Assembly (NCBI GenBank): GCA_032433765.1
Contig: JAVIAB010000160.1
Location: 38,699,223-38,763,222, forward strand
Length of the DNA: 64,000 nucleotides
Direction of reading: 5' to 3'
Source of the DNA: Megaustenia siamemsis
Lineage: Eukaryota > Mollusca > Gastropoda > Stylommatophora > Ariophantidae
The notes under the pieces were generated by a model that was not told the DNA's origin, searched no databases, and saw only the letters and a program-made list of their open reading frames with translations. Positions within the stretch are counted from its first letter, which is position 1; every line of letters starts with the position of its first letter. Shown here piece by piece: positions 10,431 to 19,392 of this stretch. Both the position numbers and the translations under genes were made by a program.

Positions 10431-10665
10431 AGGCCAGGGTTTTACATAAGAATATTATTGCAAACATGAAATGAGTAAGAACCAATTTGAATATTTTGTT
10501 ACAACTGAAAGGAAAAGAAATAGATAAAAACAAAGCGAAAGTTACTAACACTAAGAGTACGCTTGTAGAAAAGTTAATAGTTGTATTTATAAACAATTGT
10601 TGAGACAGAAAGTTGTGGAGAGACATGATTACCACGCCTGCAGACGCTGTATCAGACGCCAGTAG
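10430..10665 (+). pseudogene. RTE-like LINE 3' end, strongly decayed
   Basis: Matches the end domain of 8545-8800 (NQFEYFVTTE-like, then RKLWRDMITTPADAV) with many substitutions and stops. Confidence 0.6.
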
Positions 10666-10834
10666 TCAGCTATTAGTCTCTGGTCCTGACAGACCACTTA
10701 GCCTTGAAAATAACTTCAGTAGCTGCGACTGTCAAGTGATTCAGAATTACTTACTCGTAAATTAATTTATTTTTGTTTTCATTGGAAGCAGGTGTAACTA
10801 TACTCCGTTCATAAATGTCCGTTCATTAATGTCT
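10666..10834. other. No recognisable feature
   Basis: Short unassigned gap before the SINE target site. Confidence 0.35.
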
Positions 10835-10845
10835 GTGTGCTGAGT

Positions 10846-11209
10846 AAAAGTAAAAGTAAAGTACCCCCGTCACGCCAAGTGGCGTATAGGGAAATATGGT
10901 GTTAGTGACCCTATATTTTACAGACCTTCAGCACATGATTTTTGGGGTAATGTGGTCGGTATTACGCCCGTGCTGTTTTACTTTCTCAGAAAAAATCCGG
11001 TACCATTTAAGGCTGGGTGAACCCGGAGCCGTCGGTTGGGATCGAACCCTACCCCTTGTCCGTAGTAGTCCAGTTCACTAACCACTGAGCTATCGCGGCT
11101 CCCACTAATTTTTAGGGAATTAGTAAAACCCAGGTGTCCTCGCCAGGGTACGAACCCCAGCTGTTGCCGTGGTAAGCCAAACCGCCTATCGATTGCGCTA
11201 ACCGGACAC
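10846..11209 (-). mobile_element. Dimeric tRNA-derived SINE, complete, with 11-bp target-site duplication
   Basis: Read on the minus strand: a head like 1-88 (11209-11122), a linker (AATTCCCTAAAAATTAGT), then a second tRNA-like head (GGGAGCCGCGATAGCTCAG, A box TAGCTCAGTGG, B box GGTTCGATCCC), a body and a (ACTTTT)n-like tail. Perfect direct repeats GTGTGCTGAGT lie at 10835-10845 and 11210-11220, so both heads went in as one unit of 364 bp. Confidence 0.88.
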
Positions 11210-11304
11210 GTGTGCTGAGTGGCTCGATGAATTTGATCCACAAAATCCAGATAGGTTTCATTTGCAGGCACTGGCTCGAACCCTAAAGAGTTCAAAGATC
11301 TACA

Positions 11305-11617
11305 ATGTTACGTTCTTGTTTGTTCCCCACTGGTGTTGAAGGTGACGAAAGAACAAATAGATTAGCTGGCAAGGCGATACCACTAACAATGGCAGTGAGA
11401 TGAAGCTACTTGCCCAACTAGAAATATGATGATCATGATACAAATAAAGCAAGGCAGATATATTTGAGCGCTGCAAACATTCACATTTTTTAACGAATCT
11501 GAAGGATGGAGAAGGAAACATCAAGACTGTCCTAAGTTCAAACAATCGACGGAAAATAATAGAAATAATCAAGAATTTCTCATCGAGTAAAGCGAAGAGA
11601 AAATATACACCCATGTA
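11305..11617 (+). pseudogene. Probable LINE RNase H remnant
   Basis: Plus strand shows GDERTNRLAGKAIPLTMAV, like the GNExADxLA end of LINE RNase H. Another frame then reads KADIFERCKHSHFLTNLK. Heavily frameshifted. Family unclear. Confidence 0.5.
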
Positions 11618-12845
11618 CTAACCATGAAAACACACATACTACCATTGTACTACCCGTGTACTACCCATATACTATCCATATACATGTACTACCCATAAAA
11701 ACCCACGTACCACCCATCTTCCTAGCCTTACATTCTTTCATTTATTGATGTGCTACAGGTATCCAATAAATCTGTCTTTTACTTGCTGCTGGAGCACAGC
11801 TGCAGAGCCCACGTTATATGCGCATCTCGTTTGTTAATCTGAATGGTAGGAATTTGACTTCCATTAGCAAAAAAAAAAAAATTGTTATCCACCTCTCCGC
11901 CTCTCCTCTTTCCCCATCGAGATACACTCAAGACAGCTATTATTAACATACATTCTTTTATTGTGTCTGTGTAATTAGAGATATATCTGACTTCATTACC
12001 GATTGTCTTGGAAAAAAACATATGGTCACTAAACCGTATATTCATTACGCCTATGGCGTTGTAGGCAACTTGTTGTTAAAACAGCTTCACTGTGCATTGA
12101 TCCCCTTGCTACTGAATATGGGATGGTAAGAGAAAGAGAGAGAGAGAGAGTGGGAGGGAGATGTCGAATTTGACGCTAATTAAAACTGACAGCATGGCAG
12201 CCCATATAACGTGGCATGTGCAGCTCAAACACTCAGGTGTACGTGCCTGGAGACTTCATTTCTACAAGGGCTATGTTGCTAAAAAAAAAAAAAGGTTAAG
12301 AAATCTGTACTGCCAGGTACAGTAAACAAAAGTGATGGCAAGAGAAAAAGAAAGATGGAGAGATGGGCAGCATGTTGCGATATTTTACCAAGGTTCGTGC
12401 TAAAGGACGCAGGAGGTGGGGGGAGGGGGGGAAGTGAAGGGCTGCCTGGGTTAAAAATTACTTGTAGAGCTATAGTAGGCTTAGGGGAAAGGCGAGTCCA
12501 GATTACAAGAAACGCAAAATGTGATGTATATTGTAATAGTTTGTTTTTGTTATCAACGATACAGCCATTACCTCAATAACCTCAATAACCTCAACTATAA
12601 GATTACAAAATTCCAAAAATACATTATAAAGCCACGGTTATGTGTGTGCGTGCGTGCGTGTGTGTGGCTTTTTATTTCAATAAAAATGGTTACCTGAATT
12701 CTGTCTTATAAAACTAGAGAATCTTGTTATATCAAACTAGAGAATCTTGATATATAAACTAGAGAATCTTGATATATCAAGCCTCTGAAACTCTAGTGTA
12801 CTTACACTTGTGGAATGGTTGTTATAGATCGAATATAAAAGTACA
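11618..12845. other. No gene; simple repeats
   Basis: 11630-11715 is a loose repeat of TACTACCCAT. 12126-12152 is (GA)n. 12640-12666 is (TG)n/(CG)n. 12709-12783 has three copies of a 25-26 bp unit (AAACTAGAGAATCTTGATAT). A G-rich tract lies at 12415-12435. The rest is unassigned. Confidence 0.5.
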
Positions 12846-12918
12846 AAAGTAAAGAGCCCCTGTCACGCCAAGTGGCGTATAGGGAATATGGTGTTAGTGA
12901 CCATAAATTGTACAGACA
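12846..12918 (-). mobile_element. Truncated SINE (3' half only)
   Basis: Has the 3' body of the 18270 SINE (CACGCCAAGTGGCGTATAGG and on) but lacks the tRNA head. It runs straight into a LINE 3' fragment. Confidence 0.75.
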
Positions 12919-12929
12919 TGATGTTTATA

Positions 12930-13170
12930 TATATAAACAATCATCATTTTTTGGCCATGTAATGAGAAGAGAACAACTGGAATATATTGTAACAACTGGA
13001 AAAATTGAGGGACGAAGAGATAGAGAGAAACAAAGAGAAAAGATACCAGACAGCTTAAGAGAATGGCTTGGCAAAACGTCAACAACAGAAATGATAAAGA
13101 ACTGTCGAGATCGAAAGTTGTGGAGAGACATGATCACCTACGCCACTAGGCCCGGTACTTGATGATGTAT
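12930..13170 (+). pseudogene. RTE-like LINE 3' end
   Basis: Reads SSFFGHVMRREQLEYIVTTG through DSLREWLGKTSTTEMI and WRDMITYATRPGT, a stop, then TGATGATG. Nearly identical to 8545-8800, so both are relatively young copies of one family. Confidence 0.83.
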
Positions 13171-13187
13171 TTATTGCCTTAGATTGC

Positions 13188-13215
<28 letters not shown>

Positions 13216-13218
<3 letters not shown>

Positions 13219-13457
13219 AGTAAAGTAAAGAGCCCCCGTAACGCCAAGTGGCGTATAGTGACCATAAATTGTACAGACCCTCATTACATGATTTTTGGGG
13301 TAATGTGGTCGGTATTACGCCCGTGCCGCTTTACTCTTCCAGAAACATCCGGTACTCATTTAAGGCTGGATGAACCCGGAAGCCGTCGGTTGAGATCGAA
13401 CCCTACCTCTTGTCCTTTGTAGTTCAGTTCACTAACCACTGAGCTATCGCGGCTCCC
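13216..13457 (-). mobile_element. SINE, inserted in an (AT)n tract
   Basis: Full body with tRNA head ending GCGGCTCCC at 13457. It is flanked by ATATATATA on both sides (13188-13215 and 13459-13469), so the target site is a microsatellite. Part of the body is deleted relative to 18270. Confidence 0.85.
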
Positions 13458-13672
13458 TAATATATATATAATTCGATATTTTAGTATTATATTTATCAAA
13501 TCGAAATTTTCAAGAAAAAACTGACAATTAAGTTTTGAGATTTGGGAATAATTTCCCCATAAAACCACGAAAATGTGTTTTCTTTAATCACATAAATACC
13601 TTTATTGAAAGTTTACAAATTCATCAAAGTGAACTCATCTCATTGTCGCGTCATGAACTGAACTAGGACATG
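13458..13672. other. No recognisable feature
   Basis: AT-rich spacer. Confidence 0.35.
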
Positions 13673-14745
13673 AGGTCGGGCTGTGGTAGCTCAGTGGTTA
13701 GTGAACTGGACTAGGACATGAGGTCGGGCTGTGGTAGCTCAGTGGTTAGTGAACGGGACTGGGACATGAGGTCGGGCTGTGGTAGCTCAGTGGTTAGTGA
13801 ACGGGACTAGGACATGAGACCGGGCTGTGGTAGCTCAGTGGTTAGTGAACGGGACTAGGACATGAGGTCGGGCTGTGGTAGCTCAGTGGTTAGTGAACTG
13901 GACTAGGACATGAGGTCAGGCTGTGGTAGCTCAGTGGTTAGTGAACTGGACTAGGACATGAGGTCAGGCTGTGGTAGCTCAGTGGTTAGTGAACGGGACT
14001 AGGACATGAGGTCGGGCTGTAGTAGCTCAGTGGTTAGTGAACGGGACTAGGACATGAGGTCGGGCTGTGGTAGCTCAGTGGTTAGTGAACGGGACTAGGA
14101 CATGAGGTCGGGCTGTGGTAGCTCAGTGGTTAGTGAACGGGACTAGAACATGAGGTCGGGCTGGTAGCTCAGTGGTTAGTGAACTGAACTAGGAATTGAG
14201 GTCGGGCTGGTAGCTCAGTGGTTAGTGAACTGGACTAGGACATGAGGTCGGGCTGGTAGCTCAGTGGTTAGTGAACGGGACTAGGACATGAGGTCGGGCT
14301 GGTAGCTCAGTGGTTAGTGAACTGAACTAGGAATTGAGGTCGGGCTGGTAGCTCAGTGGTTAGTGAACTGGACTAGGACATGAGGTCGGGCTGGTAGCTC
14401 AGTGGTTAGTGAACTGGACTAGGACCTGAGGTCGGGCTGGTAGCTCAGTGGTTAGTGAACTGGACTAGGACATGAGGTCGGGCTGATAGCTCAGTGGTTA
14501 GTGAACTGGACTAGGACATGAGGTCGGGCTGGTAGCTCAGTGGTTAGTGAACTGGACTAGGACATGAGGTCGGGGCTGGTAGCTCAGTGGTTAGTGAACT
14601 GGACTAGGACATGAGGTCGGGGCTGGTAGCTCAGTGGTTAGTGAACTGGACTAGGACATGAGGTCGGGGCTGGTAGCTCAGTGGTTAGTGAACTGGACTA
14701 GGACCTGAGGTCGGGCTGGTAGCTCAGTGGTTAGTGAACTGAACT
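13673..14745 (+). repeat. 46-48 bp minisatellite made from a SINE tRNA head, about 23 copies
   Basis: Each unit is GGTAGCTCAGTGGTTAGTGA, ACTGGACTAGGACATGAGGT, CGGGCT. It contains the intact Pol III A box (TAGCTCAGTGG) of the local SINE family but no B box. Left units are 48 bp (GCTGTGGTAGC). Right units are 46-47 bp (GGCTGGTAGC, later GGGGCTGG). A SINE body follows directly at 14746. Confidence 0.94.
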
Positions 14746-14960
14746 ACTAAAGACAAGAAGTTTGAATCTATCTTCATCGATGGCTTTCACGGTCACCCTG
14801 TTTTAAGCGGGTAGATAATTTTCCTGGTAAAGAAATACGGCACGGGCGTAGTACTGACCACATTACACCATAAATGACTGACAAAGCTCTATAAACAGCA
14901 TGGTTACTGACATCATTTTTCCTATTCGTCACATAGCGTGACGGGGATTTTTTATCTCTT
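14746..14960 (+). mobile_element. SINE body, decayed, attached to the head-derived array
   Basis: From TTTGAATCTATC (B-box region) through TTTTCCTGGTAAAGAAATAC, GCACGGGCGTAGTACTGACC and CACATAGCGTGACGGGG, matching the 18270 SINE at about 75-80 percent by eye. Confidence 0.75.
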
Positions 14961-15211
14961 TTATTTTGTTGTCCTAACGCGTGAACCGTTGGCGCTCCTG
15001 GAGTCCTTTTCACTAGTCAAAACGCTATATCCTCTGGGTGCAGCATTTATTTTAAGAACATTTGAATGACTAATGTAATTAAGTATAATTCATTTAACAC
15101 TACTCACAATTCTATAATTAAAAAAATCATCGCATTGGAAAGTTAGTAAATCTGTTACAGATTCCATTTGTACACTAGACGGCTAATTGTTTTCATATCA
15201 AAGCGGCATCA
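14961..15211. other. No gene
   Basis: AT-rich. Its right end (GGCTAATTGTTTTCATATCA) loosely resembles the flank at 28530-28550, before the giant array. Confidence 0.35.
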
Positions 15212-15250
15212 TTGATGGATGAAGATGTCCTGAGCTTAGTACATCTCACT
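15212..15250. repeat. Solitary monomer of the 37-bp giant-array unit
   Basis: ATGGATGAAGATGTCCTGAG then CTTAGTACATCTCAC is one full unit of the 28.6-55.7 kb array, 13 kb away, with few changes. Confidence 0.85.
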
Positions 15251-15256
15251 CAGTCT

Positions 15257-15604
15257 TAACGTTCTGTGGGAGATCTGACTAGAGACAGATTCCGTCAGAC
15301 GGGCTGAGGTGAATGCAACGTTCTGTGGGAGATCTGACTAGAGGCAGATTCCGTCAGACAGGCTGTGGTGAATGCAACGTTCTGTGGAAGATCTGACTAG
15401 AGACAAATTCGTTCAGACGGATTGTGGTGAATACATCGTTCTGTGGGAGATCTGACTAGAGACAGATTCAGACGGGCCGTGGTGAATGCAACATTCTGTG
15501 GAAGATCTGACTAGAGACAGATTCAGACGGGCCGTGGTGAATGCAACATTCTGTGGAAGATCTGACTAGAGACAGATTCGTTCAGACGGATTGTGGTGAA
15601 TGCA
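15257..15604. repeat. 59-bp minisatellite, about 6 copies
   Basis: Unit AACGTTCTGTGGGAGATCTG, ACTAGAGACAGATTCCGTCA, GACGGGCTGAGGTGAATGC. Later copies lose four bases (55 bp). Confidence 0.93.
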
Positions 15605-15794
15605 GGAGACAAATAATAATAAATGAATATTATTATAGAAGGAAACTTCCGAGGCGATAATCAACGTATCATTTCAGAGGAAAAGGTATGTTTATAACAC
15701 TCGGGAAAAAATTACAAATAATCAACAACAGAAATAGAAAAAAAAAAGTTATCCGAGTTGGCAGTGTTCCTTAGCTTTAACTTTTGGACTGAAT

Positions 15795-16060
15795 GTAAAA
15801 AAAAAAAAAGAGTAAAGTGCCCCCGTCACGCCAAGTGGCGTATAGGGAATATGGTGTTAGTGACCATAAATTTTACAGACCTTCGGCACATGATTTTTGT
15901 GGTAATGTGGTCGGTATTACGCCCGTGCCACTTTACTTTCCCAGAAAAAAATCCGGTACCCATTAAAGGCTGGGTGAACCGGAAGTCGTCGGTTGGCTTC
16001 GAACCCTACCTCTTGTCCTTTGTAGTGCAGTTCACTAACCACTGAGCTATCGCGGCTCCC
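15795..16060 (-). mobile_element. SINE, nearly complete
   Basis: Tail A-tract/AGTAAAGTG at 15795, body, and head ending GCGGCTCCC at 16060. Imperfect flanking repeats GG(A/G)CTGAAT. Confidence 0.85.
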
Positions 16061-16084
16061 AATGGGCTGAATAGTTCTCTTTAT

Positions 16085-16555
16085 CATCCGCTCCACACAC
16101 CATCCCAGCATATCTCGAAGTTTTTTTTTACAGAATGAGTGTTCCTGTAAGCTGTTAATTGTAGATTCATCTGTTTTCCCAGTGTGTTCCTGTGAGCTGT
16201 TAATTGTAGTGTAGATACATCTGCTTTTCCCAGTGTGTTCCTGTAAGCTGTTAATTGTAGATTCATCTGTTTTTCCCAGTGTGTTCCTGTAAGCTGTTAA
16301 TTGTAGATTCATCTGTTTTTCCCAGTGTGTTCCTGTAAGCTGTTAATTGTAGATTCATCTGTTTTTCCCAGTGTGTTCCTGCAAGCTGTTAATTGTAGAT
16401 TCATCTGTTTTTCCAGTGTGTTCCTGCAAGCTGTTAATTGTAGATACATCTGTTTTTCCCAGTGTGTTCCTGTGAGCTGTTAATTGTAGATACATCTGCT
16501 TTCCCAGTAAACACTTCATATCGACCAGACCCCTTTTCCACATAATTACTAATCA
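16085..16555 (-). other. Copy of the 381-629 dispersed repeat, split by a 46-bp array
   Basis: The left flank (CCCAGCATATCTCGAAG) and the right flank (CATATCGACCAGACCCCTTT) match 440-560 in the same order. Between them is an array absent from the other copy. Confidence 0.65.
16138..16508. repeat. 46-bp minisatellite, 8 copies, inside a dispersed repeat
   Basis: Unit GTGTTCCTGTAAGCTGTTAA, TTGTAGATTCATCTGTTTTT, CCCAGT. Variants TGTGAGC, TGCAAGC and GATACATC. Confidence 0.93.
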
Positions 16556-16719
16556 GCTTTAACGATCAATACAAATGGATTAAAGCAGTTACAATGTTAC
16601 TTGAAAATGTAACAAGAACGCATAGAACTAAATTGTTATAAGAGCTACAGGCAATCTAATAAACAAGTTAGAACAAATGTTAAAGCGACTGTAGTGAAAG
16701 CGGTTATACCATTGTTCGT

Positions 16720-16890
16720 CTACGGAGCGGGTAGGTTTGGGTTCAGTTCTCAATTGTGACGATTTTTTTCAGACCGATACGGCTTCATAGTTCACCAGAC
16801 CTTTGAAATTAGTACCTGATATGTTTTACTAAGTCGGCCTGGCGTAACGCTGAACATATTACTCATAAATGTGGCGATGATGCTGAGTGA
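16720..16890 (+). mobile_element. Ancient SINE copy
   Basis: Weak match to the SINE body (GGGTTCAGTTCTC, TACCTGATATGTTTTAC, GGCGTAACGCTGAACATATT). Heavily mutated. Confidence 0.4.
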
Positions 16891-16954
16891 CAAACATGGG
16901 CACTAATATCTGATGACATGACGGAAAGAAACGTAACTCTTGCAATATTATTTA

Positions 16955-17490
16955 AATGGTTAACGAGCATGAAATAAACAAAAGAATAGGAATGGCAAAA
17001 AGTAATGTTAATGCCATGAAAAATATACTAATATCAAAATAAATAACACCAGGACTAAAACTAAGAATAGCAAAATCGTATATCTTCTTAACATTCCTGT
17101 ATAGTGCAGAAACATGGACATTAGGCAAGAAAACAGAACAGAAAACTGAAGCCTTTGAAATGTGGATTTGTAGAAGAATTGGATGGAAAAAAAAAAAATA
17201 AAACAAACGATGAAGTTTTAAAACAACTAAAAATGAAAATATCACTACTAAACACAATTCAGATAAGATAAATTAGATTTTTGGGGCATGTTAAAAGACA
17301 CAACAGGCTATCTGTAGTAATCTTGGAAGGGAAAATACAAGGCAAAAGAGACAAAGACAGACCAAGACTAACATGGACGAGTAACATCAAAAGATAAAAA
17401 GTCAGCCTCTGACAACCTGCACCATCAAAGTAAGAGAATGACGCTCCATTGTAGTCAACCTTCGATGTGGAGACGACACTCAATTAATGA
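16955..17490 (+). pseudogene. 5'-truncated RTE copy, same family as 19393-22441
   Basis: Closely matches 21895-22430 (AACAAAAGAATAGG, GAAACATGGACATTAG, GAAGAATTGGATGGAAA). Carries the LINE C-terminal region with stops and frameshifts. The 5' cut is typical of incomplete reverse transcription. Confidence 0.85.
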
Positions 17491-17624
17491 ATGAATTATC
17501 ACCAAAGCAATCTAATTGTTCAAAAAAAATCTGAAAAGGATGGACATTCACCCAATAACCTTAAAGTATATATAAAATACAAAGGTATAGAGTAAACATT
17601 AATCTATAAAAATGGGTAGCTTAC

Positions 17625-17694
17625 CTGGCTGTTTAGCTGCAGTCGTCCCAAGCAGTATCATGAATGTGATGTAATAGATAAGGCTCAGTTTCAT
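17625..17694 (-). CDS. SMPDL3: Exon 1 of acid sphingomyelinase-like phosphodiesterase (SMPDL3 type): start codon and signal peptide
   Basis: Seen: reading the minus strand from the ATG at 17694-17692 gives 23 codons beginning MKLSLIYY, with a hydrophobic core (ITFMILLG) and a small-residue end (TTAAKQP). This is a typical secretory signal peptide. The exon ends with the single base G before a consensus donor, GTAAGC, at 17624. The start has A at -3 (TGCAAAATGA). The split codon G|GT (Gly) joins it in phase with exon 2 at 5171, so intron 1 is a phase-1 intron of 12,453 bp. Known: SMPDL3 enzymes are secreted or lysosomal glycoproteins whose signal peptide is followed almost at once by the metallophosphoesterase domain, as here. 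Inferred: the two exons belong together, on the basis of matching phase, strand, order and domain logic. No TATA box or upstream 5' UTR exon is evident in 17.70-18.06 kb. Confidence 0.72.
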
Positions 17695-18172
17695 TTTGCA
17701 GCCTGTTATTCCACAGTTCAAAAAGTTTGTTGATCAGAAAGCTGTAGATCGTGTTGACGACAAGAATTGTTTTACTTCGATAATTCTAGCCAAGTAACAA
17801 AGCATGAACTGGAAAAGTTAACATTGCTACTACTTGTGTTCACGTTTAAAAGCTGTCGGAAGTTTTCTGCGGGAAATGCTGAACGTGCCTCTGCAGGTAA
17901 TTCTCAGTATGCAACAGTCAGGTGTACACAATACCTGATTAGCTTAAGTTATTGTTTCCTAAACCGCGAGGCAGGTCTACTTTAAAGAAAAACAAAACCC
18001 AAAGTGCAAAGGTCAGTTCAAGGCTCGTTATCTTTCGTTTGCTTAAATTAGTGCCTTCCTATGCTTGACATCCGGGATTGCCCCACTTCTTTTCTCCTTC
18101 CCGGTTCCACACTTCAATTCCCCGACCTACATTCAGTCCAGGTTTAGTGAGGGACACACGATGAAGAGAGAT

Positions 18173-18213
<41 letters not shown>

Positions 18214-18257
18214 TAGCATAGACGAGGGAAAACGTTCTTCTAGCATATATCTATGAT
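17695..18257. promoter_or_regulatory. Upstream region of the SMPDL3-type gene; no motif identified
   Basis: Directly upstream of the start codon on the minus strand, so it should hold the 5' UTR and promoter. No clear TATA box, CpG island or initiator was found. A (GA)n tract lies at 18174-18213. Confidence 0.35.
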
Positions 18258-18269
18258 ACGTGTAAATAT

Positions 18270-18530
18270 GGGAGCCGCGATAGCTCAGTGGTTAGTGAAC
18301 TGGACTACCACGGACAAGGGGTAGGGTTCGATCCCAACCGACGGCTTCCGGGTTCACCCAGCCTTAAATGGGTACCGGATTTTTTTCTGGGAAAGTAAAG
18401 CAGCACGGGCGTAATACTGACCACATTACCCCAAAAATCATGTGCTGAAGGTCTGTAAGATATAGGGTCACTAACACCATATTTCCCTATACGCCACTTG
18501 GCGTGACGGGGCTACTTTACTTTTTATTTT
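18270..18530 (+). mobile_element. SINE, complete, with 12-bp target-site duplication
   Basis: Reference copy of the family. Head GGGAGCCGCGATAGCTCAGT with A box TAGCTCAGTGG and B box GGTTCGATCCC, body, then a self-complementary CGCCACTTGGCG and a T-rich tail. Flanked by ACGTGTAAATAT (18258-18269) and ACGTGCAAATAT (18531-18542). Monomeric: no second head. Confidence 0.92.
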
Positions 18531-18550
18531 ACGTGCAAATATATTAATTT

Positions 18551-18880
18551 GTAGTAGAACAACCCAATGTGTGACAGTGTGCCATCAATTATTAATAGAA
18601 CATCCTCACTTTGTGGAAATGTGCCATCGAATTTCTAGTAGAACAACCTCAATGTGTGACAGTGTGCCATTAAATGTTAGTAGAACGACCACAATGTGTG
18701 ACAGTGTGTCATTAATTTGTAGCAGGACTACCCCAATTTGCGACAGTATTCCATCAATTATTAGTAGAACGACCCCAATTTGTGACAGCATTCCATCAAT
18801 TATTAGTAAAACGAGCCCAATTTGTGACAGTATTCCATCAATTATTATAGTAGAATGACCCAATTTGTAGTTGGATCAGC
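18551..18880. repeat. 42-bp minisatellite, about 8 copies
   Basis: Unit TAGTAGAACGACCCCAATTT, GTGACAGTATTCCATCAATT, AT. The length is a multiple of 3, so open frames run through it on both strands. These are not genes. Confidence 0.9.
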
Positions 18881-18954
18881 TAAACTGCATTACCCTGTAG
18901 TAGTATAGTACCTTTCTTGCACCAACTTATATTATCACGTGTATGGTTTTCTAC

Positions 18955-19040
18955 ATGTCTGTAAAATTTATGGTCACTAACACCATATTCCTATACGCCA
19001 CTTGGCGTGACGGGGGTACTTTACTTTTACTTTTGAGTCC
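18955..19040 (+). mobile_element. SINE 3' fragment
   Basis: Only the body end is present (GGTCACTAACACCATATTCC to GGGGGTACTTTACTTTTAC). Confidence 0.8.
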
Positions 19041-19392
19041 ATGACACCAGATATTCAGGGAATTATGTTTATAAGATAAATCAAAGCCACTTATATCTAT
19101 CAAGCTTGTCCATTGCAAAGGATCACCAAAAACATGAGACATTTTCAACATTACTAACAGAGGCGGTTGTGGGTACAATGACGTCAGCCGTGTATAGCTT
19201 GCATAGCTCAAGACGTCACAAGCGGTTTCGGGAAAACCCCTTCAGAACTTCGGCTGGTGAGATATAGGTATAATATATATATTATATATTCTTCTTTGTG
19301 TCGTGTGTTCGCGGTTCAATAGGCAAGCACATGGTTCGACAAAAAATGGCGCCGCCGGGTATGTTCAACCCGAATATAAAAAGTCTGTGTAG
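19041..19392. other. No gene; one hairpin-GAAAC motif and an AT tract
   Basis: CTGAAGGGGTTTTCCCGAAAC is on the minus strand at 19221-19245. An AT run lies at 19271-19290. The end of this stretch may be 5' UTR of the RTE element. Confidence 0.4.

Larger units (their letters stand above)
5172..17624 (-). other. Intron 1 of the SMPDL3-type gene (12.45 kb), packed with repeats
   Basis: Bounded by a GTAAGC donor (17624) and a CTCACAG acceptor (5172) in the same phase (1). It contains an RNase H LINE tail, several RTE-like LINE 3' ends in both orientations, five or more SINE copies, and tandem arrays of 25, 31, 5, 48, 59 and 46 bp. All of these features are read independently of the gene model. 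The intron call depends on the two exons being one gene. Confidence 0.65.

Noticed and set aside
18270..18340. Functional tRNA genes at the SINE heads (here and at 10.8, 13.2, 15.8, 55.7 and 63.8 kb)
   Set aside because: A and B boxes are present, but the sequence continues into a shared SINE body with target-site duplications, and no proper anticodon arm and acceptor stem pair.
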